Shown piece by piece: positions 22,071 to 32,926 of a DNA stretch of 64,000 nucleotides (position 1 is the stretch's first letter; each line of letters begins with the position of its first letter). The notes beneath the pieces are model-generated. The model was given only the letters and a program-made list of their open reading frames with translations. It did no database searches and was not told where the DNA came from. The stretch covers positions 16,244,001 through 16,308,000 of the forward strand of contig OX467082.1 in assembly GCA_950106755.1 (NCBI GenBank), in the 5' to 3' direction. The translations under genes and the position numbers were made by a program. The DNA is from Climacium dendroides (lineage: Eukaryota > Streptophyta > Bryopsida > Hypnales > Climaciaceae).

Positions 22071-23706
22071 CTAGTGGTTGGCACTTGCTACGCTATGCCT
22101 AAACCATACTGTTGTATTAGAAAATTTTAAATAATTTTAAATCTAACAAATTTTTCAAATCATTTGATAATAATGATAAAAAAATTTAAGTTACAAAAGG
22201 TAAAAACTCATAAAATCACAAAATTATGAAAGTGAATTGAAGTTTGAAGCCAAAAGAAGCAATAAAATACCAATTCTTTTATATCACTCTATTCATATTT
22301 TTGTAATTTTCACCTCTCTTCAATGACCATATTTTTGTAATTTTGGAGAGTTTAGAGGTGTGATATTGCAAAGACCAATGTATTTCTATAATATCACAAA
22401 TTTTGAAAATGTGATATTACACACTTGGTGGCTTGGTGCTTGTTTTGCTAAGCAAAACATTAAAATATTTGATTTATTATTGTAATATTCTATTGACATC
22501 CTTATAATTAAAAAATTTACAAGCATGTTGAATTATTGTATGTAAAGATATAATATGTGCATGAAGTTTGAAGCCAAAATAAGCAATCAAATTGCCACTT
22601 TTGTAATGTAACTGTATCAATCTACAATAATATCAATTCTTCTGAACAACCATTGTATTTTTGTAAATTAGAGAGGTTGAAAAGTTTTAAAATGTGATAT
22701 TATAGAGGAAATTTTATTATTCTAATAATATAGATTTTGAAAATGTCATATTACACAAGCCATTTTATTATTGTAATGATATAAAGTTTGAATATGTGAT
22801 ATTCTAGAGGTCCTTATGATTTTAATAGTATGACTAGCGGTTGGCACTTGCTATGCTATGCATTCACCATTAAAATTTCATTAAAATTTTTATGTATTAG
22901 ATAGAAGGCAAAGCAAGAATTTCAATAAATCTTCCAATAAAAATTACTAAAAACTTCATATTATTTTTTAAATAAATAAGCATATACTGAAATAAACAAT
23001 AGGAATTTAATGAATGATGAATGAAATACATGCAATGATGAATATGGTGAAAGATACACATACATTAGAATGCATTAGAAATTTCAATTCAATTGTTACA
23101 AACAATGGCAACCCAAATAGAAGAATTTAAAGGAAAAACTTGTAAATCTCAAAAACTTCGTGAACAATTTAATTGTTGTAAAATCCAAAATCAATTCAAT
23201 CTCATAAATTTCTCAAATCATGTGGTAATAGCAATAGATAATTCAAATCAGAAGCTCAAAGCTCACAAAAGTACAAAATCATAGAAATGCAAAAGAAGTA
23301 TAAAGCCAAGAAAAGCAATGGAATTGCTACCTTTATAATATCACCATATTGATCTTCTTTAATATCACTTCAATTGCAACAACTATATTATTTCTATAAT
23401 ATCACCCTCTGTACAAAGTGATATTACAAAGGTGATTGTGAACTACTACTATATTTCAATAATATCACATTGTTTGAAAATATGATTTCTATGTATGCAT
23501 GATTGGAAATATTTTAATAAAATAATTAAAATTATTATTATTAAGACTTATCAAAATCATTATTATGCATTCTATTCAAATATATCAAATTTCTACTAAT
23601 ATGTGATACAATGAATGCGTAGTATAGTAAGCATGAGCCCCTAGTATTAATGATAGCATTTGTGATATTACAAAGGGACTTATGATTTTAGTAGTATGAT
23701 GATGAA
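22070..23706 (+). repeat. Two head-to-tail R-B repeats with ACTAG inverted ends
   Basis: Unit 1 starts at 22070 and unit 2 at 22833, each with ACTAG(T/C)GGTTGGCACTTGCT. Unit 2 has an inverted end at 23645 (GCATGAGCCCCTAGT), so the ends form an imperfect terminal inverted repeat of about 30 bp. Beyond the CCCCTAGT end, a 60-bp tail ('TGTGATATTA...GATTTTAGTAGTATGA') also occurs before unit 2 and after the copy at 40406-41212, so it belongs to the repeat. There is no coding capacity. Short GTGATATTA motifs recur inside. The superfamily is not identified. Confidence 0.6.
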
Positions 23707-24616
23707 CTTTGATTCCAAGTGAATGGGTAATTATTTGGGTAATATTTTAGGCTTTGCCAAGGATACTAATTGATTTATTGTATGTCTTTCATAATGTTCT
23801 ATAATTTTAAACAAAAAGAGTAATTCCAAGAAATCATGATTAGTCGACTTTGAAAGAATTTCGAGCTTGTACCTATTTTTTTCTTTGGTATTAGGTTGAA
23901 GTCCAAGACTTTTGTATGAGCGGTTCATAAAAGTACATGGACTTTTAAATTTTTTTAACTACTCAAACCCATTTGAAGAAATATCAATTAATTTTTTTGA
24001 AGTTCATTTGTAAGGCTTTGGTTCATACCAAGTGTTAAAACTTTTTTTTTTCCAATTTTTTCAATGTTTATTTATGTATTCTTTTTTCGAATGTTCAACA
24101 TTTAATCCAAATTTTTTACACTAGACCTTGAACCCCAAACCCAGAAAATCCTAAACCTTAAACACTAAAATACTAAACCCTACGTAAACCCTAAAGCGTT
24201 GTTTACATTTTGTACACCAAAATTCATAAACAAAGAGATTTTATTTTTGAAACGCAAAGTCAATTTCTTTACAAAAGTTCAATACATTCTTGACACATGC
24301 ATTGTTGCGTGGCAAGAAAAAGGAAGGAGAGAATGTCTCACCTACTTCTGAAAATCATTAATGTTAGACAAAAAATCGCACGCAAAACTTGCTTTGTCAA
24401 CACTGTGATTTATGAATAAAAATTGCAGCAGTTGACTTTGCAAATCCACAAACACCTGAAATAGGCTTGAATCTGAAGAATGCACTATCAAGTGGACGAC
24501 TATTTTTCTAATCAAAGACTACATGAACTTCTCCCAAAGATCATGTAGCCTGAAAAAGTGCTACAAAGTGGAAAACGAATCTCCCGAAAAAAAATTTGAA
24601 ATTTGAATTCTTTTTG
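23707..24616. other. Intergenic with degenerate telomere-like tract
   Basis: AT-rich, no gene. At about 24122-24195 there is a short C-rich tract with scattered CTAAACCCTA and TAAACCCTAAA words, a decayed version of the plant telomere repeat CCCTAAA. It is too short and impure to be called a telomeric array. Confidence 0.5.
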
Positions 24617-24646
24617 TTTTGGCGCAGCCCTCCTCCGGCGCCAAAA
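24617..24646. promoter_or_regulatory. Inverted pair of E2F-like sites
   Basis: TTTTGGCGC at 24617-24625 and its inverse GCGCCAAAA at 24638-24646 each contain TTTGGCGC, which fits the E2F consensus TTTSSCGC. They lie in a small GC-rich island and face the plus-strand DUF7869-type gene about 1.65 kb downstream. The sequence also forms a hairpin. That it controls the gene is inference. Confidence 0.45.
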
Positions 24647-25136
24647 CTTTGCTCCCCCCGGCGCGGGTGCTTTGTATATGCGCGTTGAGATTGTTAGTGT
24701 CGTTCTCATTCTCATTTGGCTTTTCTTATGTGATCGTGAACCTGTTCAAGCTCTTCGTTATTGATTGTTGTAATTTTTTTTGTTGTGGTTTGAAGACTTT
24801 GAACGCGGCACAGTTGGACGAGGCGTTCTGCAGTTCAAGGTGCGCTTTGCGAACAACCAACAGATAAAAGCATTTTCTTTGTCTAGTCATTTCTAGCACT
24901 CCAGTATTTTGTGCATGGTCATGTAACGCAACAGAGTTCTCCTCTTCTTCTTGTACATTTCAGTTTCGTATTGAGGAATTTGCAATGTGCTCATACATTT
25001 TCAAGTACAAGTTTAGTTTTAAGTCATCATATTGAATTCAATTTCTGCGGTGTGAATAGGTACCCTAGTTTGTAGCCGTAAAATCCGGGTCTATTTTTAG
25101 AAACTTCTTGAGCTACATGTTTTTGAAGACGTACAA

Positions 25137-26202
25137 TGTAGGACGGTCCGTCCTAAAACGCAAGTCGACCATGTCATGATTCATATTTCATGTCGAGCAT
25201 ATTACGTTTTTGTAAAAAGTACAGTTTAAGTCGGTCCAACCTAAACTGCATTGTGATCGGGAATAATTTTATAAATATTAAAACAAAATACACTAACACT
25301 GAATCCAATTTCCTTGATCCTATTCATGCAGTTTAGGGCAGTCCGCCCTAAATTGCAAATTGACAAACCTAAATATTTTCTGAAGACTTAAATAAGTCGG
25401 GGTTTCTAATAAATAATCACAAAATCAATAGTTTGGATATGCACTTTAGGTCGGTTCGCCCTAAAGTGAAATGCATCATTTACCCACTTAAATAAAGACA
25501 ATGTAAAACTACACTTCATATACTGTCATTGCAGTTTAGGGCGGTCCGTCCTAAATTGCATACTGACAAACCTAAATGTTTCAGAAGCATTAACTAGGCA
25601 AGTATTGCTATATCTTCAATAGACCGAGAGTCCGGACATACACTTTAGGACAGTCCTCCCTAAATTGCATTACAACAGTTTCATTACTTACACAACAGTG
25701 AACAAAGAAGGTTCTTGTTCAATCTGGAATGGTCTTCGACAACCCTCGCGCAATTTTTACAGGTCATGCAGTTTAGGGAGGTCTGTCCTGAAATGCAGTT
25801 CTTCCATATTCAATTTTAAGGATTTCAAGATGTCCAGTCCTGAAAAGTCTTTAATATTTCACACTATGTTCATGCAGTTTAGGTAGGTCCGCCCTAAATT
25901 GAAATGCTACAATTTTAGTACTTAAAAAAGAAAATATGAGGGGATGTCTTATTTAGTTTCTAAAATCTGACAAAGTGGTCATGATGTTCGCCTAAAACCG
26001 CCACACCATTGATATTGACAGATTTTCCTTTTCCAAGAAAATGAATGAGGTCTACGCCATCTGCGTTCAGAAAACTTCACACTACTGTCAAGCAGCTAAG
26101 GGTTGTCCGCCATACAATGATCATTAATTTATATGAGATTGGTCTTTATTGATCTAGAACTTTGTCTGTCTAGTTGTACAATTTAGGGAGGTCCACCCTA
26201 AA
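25137..26202. repeat. Array of nine palindromes (family P) upstream of the DUF7869-type gene
   Basis: Copies start at 25137, 25225, 25332, 25445, 25535, 25644, 25772, 25878 and 26182. Each is 21 bp, with arms near TTTAGGGCGG and CCGCCCTAAA. A degenerate tenth copy lies at about 26095-26115. From the first to the eighth the start-to-start spacing is 88, 107, 113, 90, 109, 128 and 106 bp. The array ends about 100 bp before the first codon of the plus-strand gene, just ahead of a splice acceptor at 26299. It therefore probably sits in the 5' leader intron or promoter. Sequence between copies is not repeated. Confidence 0.9.
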
Positions 26203-26304
26203 CTGCATTTACATAAATTAATAAATTACATTATATAAAATTTGATAGGTCTTTCTTCATCTATTAATTTTCTATTCGGATTGTGGTTTATGCTTACAGA
26301 TAAT

Positions 26305-29124
26305 ATGGGCTCCGTTGATGTCCCACTTGACCTCATGGACTTATCAGACGATGAACTCCAGGTACTTCAAGAAATGAGTGCTGGCGTTCCTGAGTGTGAA
26401 GGGCTTCCTTGCCAAAAATGAAATACAAAGTTTGTTACTTTGTATAATGGAGATGGCGTTCTTATTGGAGAAGGTACTTGTCATAGTGTGAATTCAGATC
26501 TTGTATTTGGTGTCACTGGACCTCTTGGAGACACTCATGTATCAGTGTACATTTCAAAATCACATTCTGAAGTGGACATTTCTGAAGAAAATGTCTTCTC
26601 ATTAGTAGCTTGGCCTATTGAGCTCGTGCAATGTCATGGTACAAGTTTACACGATCATGAACAGAGAGACAAATTCAACCGTCTGCAAGCAAGTCTACTT
26701 AATCCATTATCATCCAAATCTGCTAGGCCCTATGCAAATGCCAACCAAAATTTGCCTCATCAAACTGCTGTCAAAGCAAAAGACCTCCTTACACAAGAGT
26801 CAATCAACATGGTGTCTAGCAAGGTGTGTTGCAATAAAAATTGTGTCCAACTGTTCCCGAGGGAGAAAATTTGGGCATTTCAAGAAAGACTGTACAGAAA
26901 TTCAACATTTAAACACCGTGCCTTCATGAAGACTGATGTGCACAGACAAATTCATGAAGGTGCACGTCGAAGGAAGATGGTTACAATTGAAGGCATAAAT
27001 GTGTGTTTGCGTGCATGGATGCTTATTGCGGGGGTTGCTGAGTCTACATTCTATTGCTACTCAAAATACATGAAGCTCGATCGAGAAGCAAGGGATCACG
27101 GTAATACAGGATTGTTGAAGCCTAGAGAACATACCCTACAAGCAATAGCTTCTTTAAAGTGCATCCTTGACAGGGAAGCCGATCATATGCCGCATCGCAC
27201 CCGGAGTTTGAACTTTGAAAGCATGTGAGAAGGTCATGTCCAAGATTCTTCCGGCCTCATTTCAATGGAAGGACCAATTGAAGAAACTCAATGATCGAAT
27301 GCGGCTTTCGGGTTGAAGGAGATCTCCACTTCGAACTTGAGTAAAAATAAGGTCCACAAAGTTCTCAGAGTTCGATGTGAAGAAGCCAAGGGATAATTTT
27401 GCTCGGTGTGCTACTTGTGACAAGCTAAATGAGCTTATTAAGGGTGCTATCAGTGGATCTCAAACTGCTTTGAAATGGGCAAGAAGATTGGATAGGCATC
27501 TTACCATTGCTCATGCCCATAGGGATGTATATTACATCAATTGAGAGTTGTCGTTCAAGTCTCCGCATGAATGTCTTACAATCATACACGACAAAATGGA
27601 TCACTCGAAAACCGCTTGTCCTGTGTTCTCTCACAAGAGTAAAGAACTCGATGGCCTCATGAAGCTACCAGTTTCTGTGACGGGCATGCTTGCACATAGT
27701 CATGTAGATGTACGCTACGCACATTATGGCTTGGATGTCTTCTCCCATGACTCCAACTATACCGTTGGATCAATGGCAAAGTTGTAGCGAGATTTAGAGT
27801 TAGTTCCGAAGTCTTCTTCTCGAGAGTTGTTCAAAAATTCAAAGTCCACTAATTTGTTTAAGCTGTGCAACGTGTCACTACCGCCATTGCCAAATACTTT
27901 AGCTTCAGCCACGCGGCTACCGCTCATTTTGAACGTGTAGATGGACAATGCCATTGGAGACAACAAGAATAGATATGTTTTCTGTTTCTGGTCTTTACTT
28001 GTTGCAAACAAAATCTTCCGGGAAGTGTATGTGAACTTCATGATTGTGGGTCACACACATGACGACATAGATGCGTTGTTTGGAAGATGGAGCATGGATT
28101 TGAAGAAAGACAACTTCTCGACAGTACCAACACTAATGAAGTCATTCATGGATGTGGATTCCATCCCCGTTATCCCTCACCTTATTGAAGAAGTGCCCGA
28201 TTTCAAGGGTTTTATAGTAGAGTCACTTGTTGATGGTGATGACATCTTCGTTGAACACACAAAACCACATCAGTTGAAGTTCTATCTGGACTCAATGGGG
28301 TGCCCTGTCATGAAGTACAAATTTCTTTGCACTGATGCAGAGTGGTTAGGAGAAGACGGAAGAGGCATCAAATTATGGAAAGAAGATGCTGAAGGGTGAA
28401 GTTTGTGGCCACGGGGTGAACCGCTGCTTGTTCCGTTGAAGCCTATGAAAGGCTTAGATGACATCGTCAAAGGTGTGTCGGGGTTCGTGAAATATTGGGA
28501 CAATTTATGCAATGCAGACGTCACCGGGGATTACCTAAGATGTTATGAACACATAGTGAGGTACTGGCGTGGCGTCAAAGCAGCATTGATGGAACCATTA
28601 TCTACCTTTGGTGTTTTAAGAGATGGTTTTTGGCCAACTTCACGGTAGTAGCAGATCGAGCGGATGAATTGAACGAGGAAGGTGAGTGTGAAGAGTTTGG
28701 GGAGGATGACCCATACGTTGGGCCGTTGAGTGGTCGTCCAAATCCATCCTTTCGGGTAGCTCGAGATTTGTTTGAAGGCTATTTCGTTGCGGTTCGCCCT
28801 GCAGATGGTGACACTCATCCGGTGTGGATTGCGAGGGCATTGTCTGATCCGAACTGTAGTCCAGAAAATACGAATTGTGTCCTTATTCAATACTTTCGTC
28901 CAACATCAAGGAATCAAGATGTTATAGATTTCTACACCGGATGGGACAGCGAAAGAGGTCTACGTTGGAAGGTCGATGAAATTGAACCTCCCGTTTGGCA
29001 ACACACTGATGCTCTTATAACAGCGTGGAAGTCGAAGATCAAGAAAGACACTCAGCAGTGCATGATCAAGATCCCTGCTATACAAATTGAAGTCATCAAC
29101 GAGAGCTTGACTTCCTATAATTGA
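26305..29124 (+). pseudogene. DUF7869-type transposon-associated protein, degraded
   Basis: A start codon at 26305 follows a splice acceptor (TTACAG at 26299). The frame opens MGSVDVPLDLMDLSDDELQ. A TGA at 26419-26421 then interrupts before NTKFVTLYNGDGVLIGEG...FSLVAWPIELV, an N-terminal region resembling the DUF8039-type module of plant transposon proteins. Middle: NFARCATCD ... RRLDRHLTIAHAHRD (about 27400-27530), a C-x2-C/H-x5-H putative zinc site. Core: MDNAIGDNKNRYVFCFWSLLVA and VGHTHDDIDALFGRW (27941-28095), the hallmark of DUF7869 proteins. C-terminus: GYFVAVRPADG-DTHPVWIARAL...VLIQYFRP (28770-28900), a small barrel, perhaps Tudor/BAH-like.

Further stops lie at 27542 (TGA), 27785 (TAG), 27938 (TAG) and 28397 (TGA). 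Frameshifts lie near 27210, 27340 and 28640. All five stops fit C-to-T changes in Arg or Gln codons. The exact biochemical role of DUF7869 is unknown to me. Confidence 0.75.
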
Positions 29125-32100
29125 GAAGCCATATGTACATAAGAGTATATGTGTTATGCTTTATTTTGTATTTCCCATCCATATATTGTGTGTAATGGAT
29201 GGAATTTATATATTGCAGTAGATGACATATACTTTAATTTTGTTGGTTTGGATTTATAGTTTGGTATTGCTTTTATGCTTTGAAATGTAGCTTTTGTTTT
29301 TACAAAACAAGAGTATTCAATTTCAATTATAATAAATTGCTTCTAAGTACATTTGAGTTCTATTTTTTTTCTATGTTTTAATTTATTTTTGTTGAAGCAC
29401 TTATGTTATAATATCTATGACGAATATTATTGATAATTTGAAGCAACTGGAAAAAATGGGTAGTGGTTATAATCACTATGTGTTTGATAACTGTGTTAAG
29501 TACTTGTCACAATTTGGATAGGGGGCCGATTGATTGTTACAACTTTCCTAGCTGCATGCATAGGTCATTAGGCAGCACCAAGTCATGCCTGTCCCTCAAC
29601 CGCTCATACAAAATCAATGGGAATTGAATTCGGACCGTTTGAATGACATGAACCATCCTTTACAACCAACTTCAGAGCTCATGACTTGGTGTTCAAAAAG
29701 TAAAGATTTTCTGTATATTAATGTTTGCATTGATGCTTGAAATTTGAACTGATGTTCGAATTAGAGACTTTGTATGTCACTACACTCTCATTTTAATGAA
29801 AATTACATTAAAAAATTAGTATGTCTAGTATTTGTCAACCTAAATTATATACAAAACATCCATTCGTATTGGTATCAAAATCGACGGTATTATTTTGGGA
29901 GAGTCCTAAACTCCCAAAATTTTGAATATAGCGTTTCTTTGGACAATACATTTTTTAAATTAAGAAAAAACTTGGTAAGGTTTATAATAGTCATGAAGAC
30001 CTTACCTACAAATCTTAAGTCATTTGGAGCCAAAATGCAAAAGTTATGGCCAAAAAGCAAATCAACATGTAGGATATGATACAAAATAGGACAAGTGTTT
30101 CCTACAATCACCCTTATCCATGTCTTCAAATTTTGAGAGCTCTTCGTACTTGCTTTTAATCCTCACTTCCAAGTCATTCTTCAACTTTGCAACATCCATG
30201 TCTTTATTCCTCAACTAGTTGCTCTCCAAGAATGCTACCCTTTTTTTAGTATACTATTCCAAACAAACATAATATGCCATACTTTGTATATTTTGTTGGA
30301 GGACAACTTGGATCCTTTTCATGTGCATTTCTTGTCTTCTTTTTCTTGTTTATAGGCATTGTATTTGCACTTCTTGTTGCCTTGCTCCTAGAAATGTCCA
30401 CCTCAAATGATGACAGATAGTTTAGGTCCAAATCTTAGTGTTGTTATTGACTTCTCGTAGATAAAACATTGTGTTTTGTAGAAGAAATTAGCATCATTGT
30501 ATTTTGCCTATGAAGGTCAAAACAACAAAATATCCTCCTCTTCCCCCCCAAAGCTAAAAAACCTACCCATGAGCATGCATTTAGCTACAACAAGGTAGTT
30601 GAAAGCTACTATACAAGGCAAGGAGTGTAGAGTGTGCAGGAACAATCTCTTAAGTACTTGGAGGTGGTAATGGGGCATGTGCAAGCTTTTGATAAGTGCG
30701 ACCGCAAGTCCTATAGCTACAGTTATGTTGGACTCATTGTTGTTTCATCCGTAGTTGCCCAACTGCAATCGAGCTTATGCAAGGTTGACCTAGGCATAAA
30801 AAATGCATTATTTGCAGTCACCTATAGACAGAAAGTTGCACTATTCGAGTACTCATGGTTGTCCTAGTTGTAGTTGCAAAACCTATAATTGTGCCTTTGA
30901 GGAAGAAATACTACGCTTGCATTACAGAACTAGACCTTCAATTGCCTTTAATACACGTGCCCTTTTAAACATCTTTGCTATGACCTTCATCAATTTTTGA
31001 AATTTGACATGTCTATAACCAATAAAATATGGCAAATATTCTTTCCTATAAAAATACAAACTTATAATTTCAAATCATATTGTAAGAGGAATCAAACCTC
31101 TTTAACTCCTAAATTACTATTATTTCCTTAGAGGCGAAAATAGATTTTGGACACAGTTGTAAGATCTCTATTTTGGATGACACTTTTCAAAACTTTGTCA
31201 TAACAAGCATAGAGAAAATCTTATCAACTTTCAATAAGAATTATTTTTATTTCAATCAATGCTCTTCAACAAAAATTATACTACACTAAATCCAAAACCA
31301 ACCTAAACAAGTAGTATAGAAAGTGTCATAAAATATCCCATGAAGATTTTAGAAATTTTATTCTTAGATATGTAAAGCTTTGATTTGTTCTAGTTGGACT
31401 TGTGCCTAAAAAATTATAGATAATCTTAATTTGGGGACACTCTAAGCATCCTCTTGAAAAAATAACTCATAGGATTCAATTTTTTACTGCAATCTTCAAA
31501 AAAATCTACATTTATTTTTGGTAAGGATATATTTGCTTGCTAAAATAACCTCACTGTTGAGATTATTGTACTTCAATTTCATCTTATAGCTATTATCAAC
31601 TACTATAAATTTTTATTCAATTTGGACCTACTTTTGTTTTATAAAATTTTTATAGAATAAAATGAACTATTTTTTTGCTTAATATATTTTTTCCTAAACA
31701 TTAACTCAATTCTTCAAGGCAACAATTTTGGAATTGAAAGTCCATAGTCCATAGTGCTGAAAGTGTCTATGAGTGGTAGTCAAAATCATTTTAAATTGGA
31801 AGATGTTCCAACAAACTTCTCTTTTCAACTTTGAATGCCAATATCTTCCAAATTGTACAGTCAAATTTTTTGAATTTTTTACTACAAGATCTAAGATAAA
31901 TGTTGTACAAGATCCTGCAATTAGACTTTTCCCAAAATAAGTATTTCTATGTTTTTTGGTGAACACAAAGAATATGGCAATTTCCAATGGATTTTGACCA
32001 AAAAAAGATCTTGATAATTTAGGTGTTCTCTTGGTTGGGCCGGTTTAAGAAATATATATTTCTCCTAATTTGAAACCTCATTATCTAAGTAGAAATTATA

Positions 32101-32349
32101 GAAAAAAAATTCCTACACAATTAAAATGTCTATCTCTAAGTTTTGATTTTTCAAATTTTTATTGAGAGATTCCTTCATTGCACAACAAGTTACGAAAAAA
32201 TGACTAGTGTATTGCAAATTCACATAACCACTTTGTAGTTTTCCAAGAAAGAAAAAAAAAAGGTGTGCTCTAAAGTATCAAACTCAATATGAAAAAAAAA
32301 ATTAGAGTTCAAAGTAGAGGGCTTGAGGAGTCGTTGGCAAAAGAATTGG
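29125..32349. other. AT-rich intergenic, nothing recognised
   Basis: No supported gene. Frames of 60-100 codons (29774-30079, 30634-30867, 31706-31987) have random-looking composition. A small palindrome 'TAGTGGTTATAATCACTA' occurs near 29461. I looked here for the right end of the palindrome-bearing module and did not find one. Confidence 0.5.
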
Positions 32350-32357
32350 GCCGGTTA

Positions 32358-32594
32358 CAGAGGGGCCAGGGTGAATTGACCCCCTCATTGTCCCGTTTTA
32401 CCCCTGGCGAAAATGGTGTGGAATTTTTTATTTGCAATCAGATGAATTTTTTTGCAAATTCTGAATTCAGATTTGCAATCAGCGGTCCAAAATTAGCTAG
32501 TGACAGTGTAGAAATATAAAAAATCATGGCAAAAAAATAGGGGGCTTTTTTTCACAATTAACCTTGGCCGGGGCAATGAGGGCAGTTCTCCCTG
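32358..32594. mobile_element. hAT-type MITE, 237 bp
   Basis: The element is bounded by an 8-bp duplication GCCGGTTA at 32350-32357 and 32595-32602. The left end begins CAGAGGGGCCAGGG and the inverted right end CAGGGAGAACTG, both matching the hAT form CAGRG. Just inside, the two sides share a CTCATTG(T/C)CCCG stretch in inverted orientation. There is no coding capacity. It lies about 330 bp upstream of the gankyrin-like start codon, so it sits in or near that promoter. Confidence 0.8.
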
Positions 32595-32926
32595 GCCGGT
32601 TACAGGATCGGCCCGCCATTTGGCGTTGCAGGGCTGATATCCCGTGTTCGCACTGTGCATGCTCAAATTTAAATAACTGCACTAAAATATCCACAAGTTC
32701 TTATCGCAGAGGGGCCTCGAATGTGTTCTGTTTTGTTACTTGGATTGTAGAGCTTTTGTTTTGAGACTGCAATCGGTGAGGTTGTTGCACATGATTGAGT
32801 TTACCGCAACAGCGATGACGGAATTGGGAGCTTCTGTGAATTAGGGTTGGGATGGCAATTGCATAGAAATCCTTGCAGTAGGGTGGAGAGAGAGGGAGAG
32901 TTTTGTTGTAGGCATTTTGGTGGACG

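Noticed and set aside
24122..24195. Interstitial telomere array
   Set aside because: Only a few CCCTAAA-like words in an impure tract of about 70 bp; decayed C-rich sequence is enough to explain it.
25137..26202. CRISPR-like array of repeats with unique spacers
   Set aside because: The repeats are variable palindromes of 21 bp, spacers are about 70-105 bp and uneven, and the genome is eukaryotic with introns. No cas-like gene is present.
29461..29478. Small palindrome as right terminus of the proposed module
   Set aside because: It has no partner near 14450 and no flanking duplication.
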